From an uncultured Granulosicoccaceae bacterium (GTDB lineage: Bacteria; Pseudomonadota; Gammaproteobacteria; Granulosicoccales; Granulosicoccaceae), in contig CALLBO010000011.1 in the NCBI GenBank assembly GCA_937998875.1, positions 1-44,478 of the forward strand: a stretch of 44,478 nucleotides of DNA, given 5' to 3'. Each line of letters opens with the position of its first letter. The stretch's first letter is position 1. The position numbers were made by a program, and so were the translations under genes. The notes under the pieces are model-generated. The model did no database searches. It was not told the origin of the DNA and saw only the letters and a list, made by a program, of their open reading frames with translations. Positions 8,007 to 16,700 of this stretch are shown in pieces.

Positions 8007-8945
8007 TCAAGTTAAATCACTCTCAAATAATATCGCGCCTGCCTCTCGAAGACTGGCAAGGGCTTCTCCGCGCATATGCTCTTCGATCGTTGGTTCCAGG
8101 CCCCAGTCTCCCATATGGTGTTGCGCAGCGGTAGCGACATACACTTGCCAGAGAGCGAGTCGGTTTTTATCAATCGGTTTGTGTTGTGCGTAGGCTTGAA
8201 TAAACTCTTGCATTCGCGATTTACCAAACTTGTAGCGCAGCTCTAGAGCACAACATGCAACATCGGATAGTGGATCACCAATTGCGGCGTCCTCCCAGTC
8301 AAGCACGGCGGCAATGATTTGGCCTTTCCAAAGAATGTTCTCGGGCCAAAAATCACCATGCAACAACACCGGAGAATCTCTATACGCCGTATCAGAGATA
8401 CTGTGTAGATACTGACGAAGCCTACTCCATTCATGCCCCTCCGGAAAATAGGAAAACAGCTCTGGTATCGGATTATTTCGGGTTGGCAAAAGAGGTACGT
8501 CATCAACAGGTACACTGTGGATCTTAACCAACATAGATGCTATCAACTCAATTCGATAACTCTCGTGCTCCTTAGGCACATGACTACTACCCTCTACAAA
8601 CTCAAGAAGCACGAAGGGTTGTGGCAGAATGTCACAGCTGATATCTACCAACAACGGTTTCGCGACGGGAATATCTGTAAACGACAAAGCCTTTAACAAC
8701 GTGTATTCCAGATCCGCTGGATGGCCATTATGCGAGGAGCGATGAGCACGCAAAACCAGTGAGCGCGGTTCGCCATTGGTCAACTGCAAATCGAGTCGAC
8801 AAACATCGGCGGATACACCTGCAGTGAAAGGCACGACATCCTTAACCTGTGCGTTCGGATAAATTTTAGTGGCTATAATTTTATAGATGTTATTGCTCAT
8901 ACTTGAGTCGATATGTTCGCCGCGCATTTCTTTGTCATGTTCCAT
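8007..8945 (-). CDS. APH-fold phosphotransferase (aminoglycoside/choline kinase family)
   Basis: A 312-residue cytoplasmic protein with the kinase core of the phosphotransferase enzyme family PF01636. The catalytic loop is LLHGDFWPENILW (HGD at 196-198, N at 203). The metal-binding Asp that replaces DFG is in VLDWEDAAIGDPLSD (D216). The N-lobe strand LVLRAHR carries Arg where many kinases have the ATP-binding Lys, which is common in this family. Members phosphorylate small molecules such as aminoglycosides, choline, homoserine or macrolides. Nothing here identifies the substrate, and it should not be called a resistance gene. The frame continues upstream to TTG 8951; ATG at 8945 is preferred, and ATG at 8900 is possible. 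A REP-like repeat follows upstream at 8991. Confidence 0.8.
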   Translation of the reverse strand: MEHDKEMRGEHIDSSMSNNIYKIIATKIYPNAQVKDVVPFTAGVSADVCRLDLQLTNGEPRSLVLRAHRSSHNGHPADLEYTLLKALSFTDIPVAKPLLVDISCDILPQPFVLLEFVEGSSHVPKEHESYRIELIASMLVKIHSVPVDDVPLLPTRNNPIPELFSYFPEGHEWSRLRQYLHSISDTAYRDSPVLLHGDFWPENILWKGQIIAAVLDWEDAAIGDPLSDVACCALELRYKFGKSRMQEFIQAYAQHKPIDKNRLALWQVYVATAAQHHMGDWGLEPTIEEHMRGEALASLREAGAILFESDLT

Positions 8946-8990
8946 TGACAAGTGCTAACTGCTGCCGTGTGACTGGTCCCGAAAAATGGT

Positions 8991-9017
8991 AAGGGGAAGT
9001 CTTGACATAGAATATTA
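8991..9017 (-). repeat. REP-like palindromic repeat, inverse-orientation copy
   Basis: GGGGAAGTCTTGACATAGAA followed by TATTA. The reverse complement gives TAATATTCTATGTCAAGACT, matching the consensus flank plus core of the copies at 953 and 6692. It sits alone between the APH-fold gene and the ankyrin pseudogene. Confidence 0.55.
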
Positions 9018-9114
9018 GAATTTCCAATTACATAGACGCCATGGTAGTAGGATTGAGAAAGGAGTCTGTAAACATTGACATGGACAATCATGAACGGCGA
9101 GTGAAGTTTAACTG

Positions 9115-9561
9115 ATGACCCCGCATGTATTGCTTATGCTTAGACGTTGGTTCGAGGAGAGTGACACAATGGCGCAGACGACCGGTGACGTAAACATGGT
9201 CGACGGGCATGGTCGGGCGGCACTTTTCAGATGCGCTACCAAGGAAATTCGTAAGCTCGTCAAGGACGGGGTCGATGTGAACCACCGCGACCACGGCGGC
9301 CGAACTCCAGTCTTGTATGAACGGAGGAATGTGCTGGTGCTTGCTGGAAGTCTGCGCCTCGCAAACCGTCGTTGACAACGAGGGAGCTACCCCTTCCATA
9401 CCAACCGCTGGACTCTCGTAGAACAGCTGGCCGAGGTCGGGTTTGATCCCGATACGCCGGACAATAACGGTGACACACCGCTGCACTACGCTCCGTTGTG
9501 TCGAGGTCGTTATGAGGCCATCAATATTGACGCATCCAGTTCTTTGCTGGAGGTAAGCTGA
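9115..9561 (+). pseudogene. Ankyrin-repeat protein, frameshifted remnant
   Basis: Two plus-strand frames carry successive ankyrin-repeat pieces. The first (9115-9375) has GDVNMVDGHGRAALFRCATK, then EIRKLVKDGVDVNHRDHGGR and TPV. After about 9340 the frame is lost. A different frame then reads DNEGATP and, from about 9415, RWTLVEQLAEVGFDPDTPDN, NGDTPLHYAPLCRGRYEAIN and a TGA at 9559-9561. Ankyrin repeats of about 33 residues are clear (VDVNHRDHGGRTP and FDPDTPDNNGDTPLHYA are tip motifs). At least two indels break the gene. Ankyrin proteins mediate protein-protein contacts; no partner is evident. A short frame just upstream (9041-9114) might be a detached 5' part but has no signature. Confidence 0.65.
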
Positions 9562-9669
9562 TACATTCATCCGCGATCCTATCGATGCGAAAAGCCTTTG
9601 GTAAGAGAATTGGAGAAATATCGGTGGTCGAGTTATCCCGCCTATATCCGATCGGACGGAGGCATTTTT

Positions 9670-9699
9670 TTGGAAAACTGGATGAATATACAGTACTAT
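9670..9699 (+). promoter_or_regulatory. Candidate promoter with LexA-like box
   Basis: CTGGATGAATATACAG (9678-9693) matches the gammaproteobacterial LexA consensus CTGT-N8-ACAG at 7 of 8 outer positions and has an AT-rich centre. It lies in the spacer between TTGGAA (9670-9675) and TACTAT (9694-9699), 18 bp apart, a placement where a bound repressor would block RNA polymerase. The start codon of the radical SAM gene is 42 bp downstream. The match is by eye, without a score. Confidence 0.45.
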
Positions 9700-9734
9700 T
9701 GCCAGTGTCACTGACTCTACATTTGCTCCGTTGA

Positions 9735-10997
9735 ATGAACACGATTGAAAAATTGGCTATTCTGGCTGACGCGGCCAAGTACGATGCGTCGTGCGCCTCC
9801 AGTGGGTCTTCTTCGCGTAACTCGTTGTCTGGCACCGGGATTGGTTCTACCGAGGGTTCTGGAATTTGCCACGCCTACGCCCCTGATGGGCGCTGTATCT
9901 CGTTGTTGAAGGTGCTGCTGACTAACTTCTGCATTTATGAATGCGCGTACTGCATCAACCGCAACTCATCTGAAACACCGCGTGCCAGGTTCACCGTTGA
10001 AGAGGTAGTCAACTTAACCCTGGATTTTTACCGCCGTAATTATATTGAAGGGTTGTTTCTAAGCTCTGGAGTTATTCGTAACCCTGACTACACCATGGAG
10101 CAGCTGGTAGAAGTGGCCAGGTCACTGCGTGAAGACCATGATTTTCGGGGTTACATTCATCTTAAAACTATCCCGGATGCAGATGGCGAACTGTTAGCCA
10201 ACGCGGGTAGGTATGCTGATCGGCTCAGTATAAATGTGGAGTTACCCAGCCGAAAGGCATTGATGGATCTGGCGCCGGAGAAAGACCATCGCACCATCAA
10301 GTTATCTATGGCCCGCATACGCAGTCGCAGAGAAGAGTTTGCGGCAGATAAGAAAGCCAGGCACATCACCACCAGTATTACGCCCAGAAAAAACAAAGCA
10401 CCAAAGTTTGCACCTGCAGGCCAGTCAACACAAATGATTATTGGTGCGGAACCCTCTAACGATGCGTCCATCTTAAAGATGTCTACCAACTTGTATGCAG
10501 CCTATGACCTGAAAAGAGTTTACTACTCTGCATTTAGTCCAATCGTTGATTCACCCAGCACACTACCTTCAGTCAGTGCCCCGCTGGTGCGGGAGCACCG
10601 GCTGTATCAGTCTGATTGGTTGATGCGCTTTTATGGCTTTTCCGCGAATGAGATTGTGCCTGAGGAAGAGGGCGGTATGTTGGATTTGCAAATAGACCCA
10701 AAGCTTGCCTGGGCGCTTCGCAACCGGCATCTGTTTCCGGTGGACTTAAACCGGGCGTCGCGGGAAATGCTATTGCGCGTTCCAGGTTTGGGTATTAAAA
10801 CTATCACCAAAATACTAAAAATAAGACGCTGGCAGTCGGTAAAGCTAACCGATCTTATAGCGTTAAAGGCAAGTGTTAAGCGTGCTCTGCCGTTCATTGT
10901 CTGCACTGGTCATTCACCAGCACATGCAGATCTCTCTACAGATAAGCTGCGTGCGATGTTTGTACCACCAGCAGAACAACTGCAGCTTGCTATCTAG
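9735..10997 (+). CDS. Putative DNA modification/repair radical SAM protein
   Basis: The 420-residue protein matches the radical SAM family that is gene-linked to UdgX-type proteins. The [4Fe-4S] cluster motif CIYECAYC gives Cys 66, 70 and 73 with CxxxCxxC spacing, preceded by GRCISLLKVLLTN. A C-terminal helix-hairpin-helix (about 335-375, LNRASREMLLRVPGLGIKTI) indicates DNA contact. Family members are annotated as putative DNA modification/repair proteins, distantly like spore photoproduct lyase; the reaction is not established. It is followed after 9 bp by the DUF4130-UdgX gene, so the two are almost certainly cotranscribed and act together. A LexA-like box upstream suggests SOS control (inference). 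Confidence 0.88.
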   Translation: MNTIEKLAILADAAKYDASCASSGSSSRNSLSGTGIGSTEGSGICHAYAPDGRCISLLKVLLTNFCIYECAYCINRNSSETPRARFTVEEVVNLTLDFYRRNYIEGLFLSSGVIRNPDYTMEQLVEVARSLREDHDFRGYIHLKTIPDADGELLANAGRYADRLSINVELPSRKALMDLAPEKDHRTIKLSMARIRSRREEFAADKKARHITTSITPRKNKAPKFAPAGQSTQMIIGAEPSNDASILKMSTNLYAAYDLKRVYYSAFSPIVDSPSTLPSVSAPLVREHRLYQSDWLMRFYGFSANEIVPEEEGGMLDLQIDPKLAWALRNRHLFPVDLNRASREMLLRVPGLGIKTITKILKIRRWQSVKLTDLIALKASVKRALPFIVCTGHSPAHADLSTDKLRAMFVPPAEQLQLAI

Positions 10998-11006
10998 GCT
11001 GCATCC

Positions 11007-12563
11007 ATGCGTCAGATTGGGTTGTTTGGTGAGCATTGTGATGAAAGAGTGGCGTTATCTTCAGCATCTTTATCGCGCACGTCGTCATCTGCTATTGAAA
11101 CTTCGCGTAAGACAATAAAATTTTATCCTGAGTTTTTTTGTTGGCTTTCAGCAGCGCAGTTGTGCGTGGCACACGGGTATGACCCTGCATCGATCTGGTG
11201 GGCCGAAGATCGTGGTGTGTCACGTGCAGCGAAAAAACATAGCGCTAAGGTGCAGCCCGACTTTCTGCAGGAGGCGCGTGCTGCAAGCTGTCACAGCAAC
11301 GAAGATCGGTGGGCGTTACTTTACAGTATTCTATGGCGCTTGAATCACGATGAACCGCAGCTAATGGAACTCGCCGGTGATCCGCACATAGCTCGTATGC
11401 GAAAGTATTCAAAGGCGGTGTCAAGAGATGTACACAAGATGAAGGCGTTTGTTCGCTTCAGAAAGGTGGATGGCAATCCGTCGCGTTATGTTTCGTGGTT
11501 TGAGCCGCAACATCTTATTGTTGAGTATGCAGCACCATTCTTTAAGCGTCGATTTTCCAATATGAATTGGTCGATCCTGACACCGGTCGGGTGCGCGCAT
11601 TGGGAGGGCCAACCCTGTGAGCCAGCAAGAGACAACTTTCCCGGTGCACAGCAAAGTGAAGAGCGGCTATGGTTCAGCAGTACGGTAGACAAAAACTTTG
11701 CACCGCAAGGTGATCAGTTTGAAGAGGCGTGGCGGGTTTATTACACAAGCATTTTTAATCCTGCAAGATTAAAAGTTTCGGCAATGCAAAGTGAGATGCC
11801 CAAGAAGTATTGGAAAAATCTGCCGGAAGCTGCAGAGATTAATGCGCTTATTCAAACTGCTGAAGAAAGAGAGCGGCTAATGATCATGCAACGCAAAGAG
11901 GCGGATCAATTGCATTGCGGTACCCGGCCTGATAATCCTGCGCAGCTTGTGCAAACGCAGATTCAGGATTCGCGCTTATCTCCTCTGCAAGCGTTAAAAT
12001 TAACAGCGAGCCTGTGCACCAATTGCTCGCAGGGTGAAACTGCTACCCAGACTGTGTTCGGTACAGGACCCGAAGATGCAACGATCATGATCGTCGGGGA
12101 ACAGCCGGGTGATCAGGAGGATTTGCAAGGCCAGCCTTTTGTAGGGCCTGCGGGTCAGGTATTGTCTGCGGCGCTCAAACGGGCAGGTATAGATAAAGAG
12201 CAATGCTACTTAACGAATGCGGTTAAGCATTTTGGTTTTACGCCTCGCGGCAAGAAGCGATTGCACAAAAAGCCATCTGCGAGCGTTGTGGTGGCATGTG
12301 GTCAGTGGTTGCAAAAGGAGCTTGAGATAGTCGATCCGGAAATTGTGATTTATCTTGGTGCCACTGCAGCATCTACTCGTTTTGGCACAGAGGTGAAAAT
12401 TAGCCGTGATCGAGGTCAGGTTATCCAGTCTGACGGAAGAAAGCATCTCATTACAGCGCACCCGTCGAGTATTCTGCGGCTGCAACAGGGTGCCACGCGT
12501 AATGCTGCCTATGGTCGTTTCATTTACGATCTTTCACAATCAATGAAAAACATACTCAAATAA
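11007..12563 (+). CDS. DUF4130 - UdgX-type uracil-DNA glycosylase fusion
   Basis: A 518-residue two-domain protein. The N-terminal half (about 40-280) is the DUF4130 DNA-metabolism domain, with KMKAFVRFRKVDG, FEPQHLIVEYAAPFFKRRF and WSILTP. The C-terminal part (about 335-518) is a family 4/UdgX-like glycosylase: CTNCSQGE (Fe-S cysteines), GEQPGDQEDLQGQPFVGPAG at 364-383, and AHPSSILR at 484-491. The UdgX hallmark loop is present as GKKRLHKKP, with His at 420. In characterised UdgX this His attacks the abasic site and the enzyme stays covalently linked to DNA, making it a uracil-specific suicide-type binder. The fusion pairs with the upstream radical SAM gene in a conserved two-gene module. 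Expected function: response to damaged or deaminated DNA. No transmembrane segment is present. Confidence 0.9.
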   Translation: MRQIGLFGEHCDERVALSSASLSRTSSSAIETSRKTIKFYPEFFCWLSAAQLCVAHGYDPASIWWAEDRGVSRAAKKHSAKVQPDFLQEARAASCHSNEDRWALLYSILWRLNHDEPQLMELAGDPHIARMRKYSKAVSRDVHKMKAFVRFRKVDGNPSRYVSWFEPQHLIVEYAAPFFKRRFSNMNWSILTPVGCAHWEGQPCEPARDNFPGAQQSEERLWFSSTVDKNFAPQGDQFEEAWRVYYTSIFNPARLKVSAMQSEMPKKYWKNLPEAAEINALIQTAEERERLMIMQRKEADQLHCGTRPDNPAQLVQTQIQDSRLSPLQALKLTASLCTNCSQGETATQTVFGTGPEDATIMIVGEQPGDQEDLQGQPFVGPAGQVLSAALKRAGIDKEQCYLTNAVKHFGFTPRGKKRLHKKPSASVVVACGQWLQKELEIVDPEIVIYLGATAASTRFGTEVKISRDRGQVIQSDGRKHLITAHPSSILRLQQGATRNAAYGRFIYDLSQSMKNILK

Positions 12564-12601
12564 TACCTAAAGTTAATCGCACTTTTGATTTAACTTCAAG
12601 A

Positions 12602-12670
12602 CACGACGATGATCACAAGATCCTGAATTACACATTGTATTTAATGGGTTTTGTGGAGACTTGAGTTTTT
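12602..12670 (+). repeat. REP-like repeat, degenerate long copy
   Basis: It aligns with 1001-1068: CAAGATCC, GAATTACA, GTATTTAATG and GTTTTGTGGAGACTTGAG correspond in order. The palindromic core is decayed (GTGGAGACTTGAG in place of GTCAAGACTTGAC). It occupies most of the gap between the UdgX gene and the convergent DUF1566 gene. No terminator hairpin with a T-tract was seen there. Confidence 0.45.
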
Positions 12671-12718
12671 AAAGCAGATCCACCCCGCTACTCTGTAACG
12701 GGGCAGTGAATTCAATTT

Positions 12719-13501
12719 TTAATCTCTAACCGCAAAGGTGCGAGCGAGATTGCTTTTTGCTCGCACGCTGACTTGACCAAATGAGGAATCCACAATCCAT
12801 GCGTTTTGATCTGGAGCAGCAATAAAACTGGTAGAAGACCAGTAGTGACCCCACGGAAATCCGTCCCACGTGCCTGAAAAGGGAATGCCTGCTACAAACG
12901 CCGGACTTTGTTGACTGTAGTCGACTATGCTTCGCAGCTCATTGATGTTTGGTAGTCGCCATTCACCGGCACTACTGCCATCATTAAGGGCAGGACAAAC
13001 TTCACTGGCAGCACCTAGCTGATTGCTAAATCCTATTGCATCCGACCAGGTTTGTTCGGTAATGCATTGTCTGACGCCGAGCCAGGTAAGACCGGTGATC
13101 GTATCGGTGAAAGATCCGTTGCCGTTGTCAGTAAACCTTCCTGATCCTGATGGCAAAATATTGTTTTGATCTCCGTCATCTCCGATTGTATAGCTGGTTG
13201 TTTGGCCCGTCGGCTGCACTGCGAAATCCACATCATTGTTTGCACCGACCCCGGTGGGCTGCACGTTGGCCTGTCCGCCAGGCTGCGTCTGCACATTGGT
13301 CAGGCATGATTCCACACCGTTCCAACCCCAGCCGTCACCGTCAAAGTCGATGCATTCACCCGGCGATATATCTATTCTGCAGGACTGCTGCCCGTCCCAT
13401 CCCCAGCCGTCACCCTGAACGCCTGTGTCCAGGCATTCACTGGCTAAGGCTCCGGTTACTGGCAGGCTGAGAAAAACGGGTAAAAAAATAGATAACTTCA
13501 C
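12719..13501 (-). CDS. Secreted DUF1566 (Lcl C-terminal) protein with WGW/Cys repeats
   Basis: A 260-residue exported protein. Its signal peptide ends about ALA before SECLD. Two tandem cysteine-bounded repeats follow: CLDTGVQGDGWGWDGQQSC and CIDFDGDGWGWNGVESC. After a Gln/Thr/Gly-rich linker comes a DUF1566/Lcl domain: FTDNGNGSFTDTITGLTWL, then EWRLPNINELRSIVDYSQQS, YWSSTSF, and an ending in AFAVRD style. DUF1566 occurs in bacterial surface and secreted proteins and is related to the C-terminal domain of Legionella collagen-like adhesin. Its exact ligand is unknown. The repeats match those of the 4850-6670 protein. The frame opens at GTG 13522, but GTG 13501 is preferred because GGAG lies eight bases before it and the signal peptide then starts normally. 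It is divergent from the first pilY1-like gene. Confidence 0.78.
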   Translation of the reverse strand: MKLSIFLPVFLSLPVTGALASECLDTGVQGDGWGWDGQQSCRIDISPGECIDFDGDGWGWNGVESCLTNVQTQPGGQANVQPTGVGANNDVDFAVQPTGQTTSYTIGDDGDQNNILPSGSGRFTDNGNGSFTDTITGLTWLGVRQCITEQTWSDAIGFSNQLGAASEVCPALNDGSSAGEWRLPNINELRSIVDYSQQSPAFVAGIPFSGTWDGFPWGHYWSSTSFIAAPDQNAWIVDSSFGQVSVRAKSNLARTFAVRD

Positions 13502-13529
13502 TTTTAAAACTCCAGTCGACACTATAATT

Positions 13530-13543
13530 GGGATAAATATCCC
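13530..13543. promoter_or_regulatory. Short perfect palindrome in divergent intergenic region
   Basis: GGGATAAATATCCC has six-base arms and a two-base centre, about 30 bp upstream of the DUF1566 start, between two divergent surface-protein genes. It could be an operator. No regulator is identifiable. Confidence 0.3.
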
Positions 13544-13700
13544 ATATCTTAGAGCATCACAATCCCTGGGGCAATCTATTTGTCATGACTTTTAGACTGT
13601 TTCTGCATATTACTTCGGACTCTTATCAAATCCGGTTATAGAAGTTCCCGCCGCTGCCAATAACCCATTGGTGACGAACACTAAACAGAGCGGGGGTTCA

Positions 13701-16700
13701 ATGTCGAACAAGGCATTGCTGTGCAAACACTACTGGAGCAAACGACTGCGAACGGGGGCTGCTGCGTGTTTGTTGAGTATGTTTTCACTGCATCCTGTCT
13801 GGGCGGATGACATAGAGATCTATTTCAATTCTGCCAACGGTGCCAACGTCAAGCCAAACTTATTGTTCATTCTTGATGCGTCAGGTTCCATGGATGCTTA
13901 TGATTGCGCAGATAGCCCGGCACAGTACGAGATTTGCAATGACGGCACTGAAAATGGCGACAACACGCGTCTTGAGCGTATGGTTGTGGCAATGGAAAAT
14001 GTGTTGTCGAGCCTGTCAGATGATTTGAATGTGGGTTTGATGCGATTCAGTGGATGGCACGGCGGATCAATCATCTATCCGGTGTCTGATCTGGCGGAGC
14101 CCGGAGTCAGGGCAGAGTTGAGCGAGCAGATAAATGACATTGTCGCCGGAGGTGGAACTCCCACTGTTGGTGCATTCGAGGAAGCCTGGCGATACTACTC
14201 CGGTTCAGCTGTTAATCACGGTAAGCTCAGAAGCACCGGGCAATATAACCGGGTCTCACACCCAGATTCGTATGCTGGTGGTTACGTGGATGGCAGAGGG
14301 ACTAACTGCGACGATGATGATCTTAACCACGTGGATTGTGAAAACGAGCACATTGACGGCAGTCCAGTTTACACATCACCTATTGCCGCAGAGTGTCAGG
14401 CTAACTACGTAATATTCCTGACGGACGGTGAACCCTGGGTAGGGTGGGATGATACGCCGGAATACCCTGATGTTTATAACGCGACAGTCGCACAGGGTGT
14501 AGCACTTAACGGAGGTGCATGCAGTGGCACTGATGTACACAGGTTGTGCGGTGTGGAGTATGCAGGGGCAATGGCACCTCCGGAAGCTGATGAAGCAGAT
14601 GACGATATACCAAACGTAATTACGCATACGATCGGTTTCAACATTCAGGACGATTGGCTCTCTGATGTAGCAACAGCAGGAAAAGGTGACTATTTTTCCG
14701 CAGAGTCGTCGGGGGATCTGGTGACGGCAATAGCCGAGATTATCCAGACAGTACCGGAAGCGGGTTCTACGTTTGTTGCGCCGAGTGTGACGATTGACCA
14801 GGTTTCGCGTCTATCGCACAACGATGAAGTGTACCTTGCACTGTTCAACCCGAAGGCGACTACAAAATGGATTGGCAATCTTAAAAAGTTTGAGTTCAAA
14901 GGGGCGAATCCGACGCTGAAAGATTGGGATGGTGTTGATGCAATTGATGCTGCTACCGGGGAATTTGTTCCCGAGTCCCGAAGTTTCTGGTCTGCAACTG
15001 CGGATGGAGACAGTGTTGAGAGCGGCGGGGCGGCGAGTCATCTGGATATGGACTCTCGAAATATGTACAGTAATCTTGCAGCCGGGAATGCAGATTTAAC
15101 CGTCGGTGCTAACGAGATTAAGTTCAGTAACGTGAGCAATGCAATGATCGGGGCTGCCGACGATGCCGAGCGTACTAATTTCATAAACTGGTTGGCCGGG
15201 GTCGATGTAAAAGATGAAGATAGAGATGGAGCCACGAATGATGCCCGCAAACATATAGGTGATCCGCTTCACTCTAATCCGGTAGTCGTTGCCTATGAGC
15301 CGGATGACACCAATGATCCGAATTCGTTGGTTTTCTTTGGAACGAACGAAGGTTTTCTGCATGCAATTGATACGGAGGATGGCGCTGAAGAATATGCGTT
15401 TATGCCTAAAGAGTTGATGCCAAATGTGCCAATACTCTATGAAGATATGCCGTTAGGTCGCACCGGGTTTCAAGCCACGCCGAGTCCAGTCCAACTGTCG
15501 CCTGTTGGAGCAACACAGTCGAGCACAGGCTATGGCGGACATGCAGCACGGGCAATAGACGGGAACACCAGTGGAGACTGGGGAATGAGCTCTATTACTC
15601 ACACGAATTTGGAATCGCAACCCTGGCTGGATATTGATCTGGGTGCAGTATCTGATGTTACCGAGGTAACAGTTTGGAACCGGACCAATTGCTGCTCAGA
15701 CAGATTGTCCGATTTTCATGTTCTGATTTCTGAGTCACCGTTTACCGGTACCCTGAGTTCGAATCTTACTGACCCGGATATCACGTCGTACTTCCATTCG
15801 GGAACATTGAGCGGAAGCAGCGTTTCTATACCTATTGTTGGTACCGGACAGTACGTTCGTATTCAGCTGCAGGGCAGCAATTATCTTTCCCTGGCTGAGG
15901 TTTCTATAACCGGTACGGCAGCGTCAGCAAGCGGTGCTGTGCGTAGTAAGCCTTATGGCATGGATGGCAAGTTAACGCTCCGAACTATCGATAATGACAA
16001 GAACGGACTCATTGATGATAGTGAATCAGATAAAGCATATCTGTATGCGGGCATGCGCCGCGGTGGTCGAAACTACTATGCACTTGACGTGAGTACGAGG
16101 GATGAGCCTGAATTCAAATGGAGTATTCTTGGTGGGCAGGGCGACTTCGCCGAGCTTGGTCAAACCTGGTCGAAGCTAATCTCAACCAAGATAAAGGTGG
16201 GCACCACGGAAAAAGATGTACTGGTCTTCGGTGGAGGTTATGACCCGGCACAGGATAGTAAAGAGACGCGCAGTGCAGACACTCAAGGTCGGGCGATATA
16301 CATTGTAGATGCCGATACCGGTGCACTGATCTGGAGTGGTGGTCATCCGCAGAACCAGCCTGCAGCTAGCAGTAAACACTACAGCTTTGCGAGCATGGAA
16401 TATAGCATTCCTGCTGATCTTGCGATCGTACCAGACACATCAACAGGCTATCTGTCACAGATATACGTAGGGGATATGGGTGGCAGGTTGTGGCGTTTTG
16501 ATATCAACAACGGTAGCGCGATAGGAGATCTTGTTGATGGCGGTATCATCGCCGATTTCGGTGCCGACGACGCTCCAGGTGCACGCCGGTTTTTTGCAAC
16601 ACCGGATCTGTCGTTGTCTAAAATTGACAATAAGCTCATGTTAAATATTGCCATTGGGTCCGGCTATCGGGCGCACCCGCTGAACCGGACTATTGAAGAT

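Noticed and set aside
8007..8945. Calling the APH-fold gene an aminoglycoside-resistance determinant
   Set aside because: Only the generic kinase motifs are present. The family covers many substrates and no resistance context is nearby.
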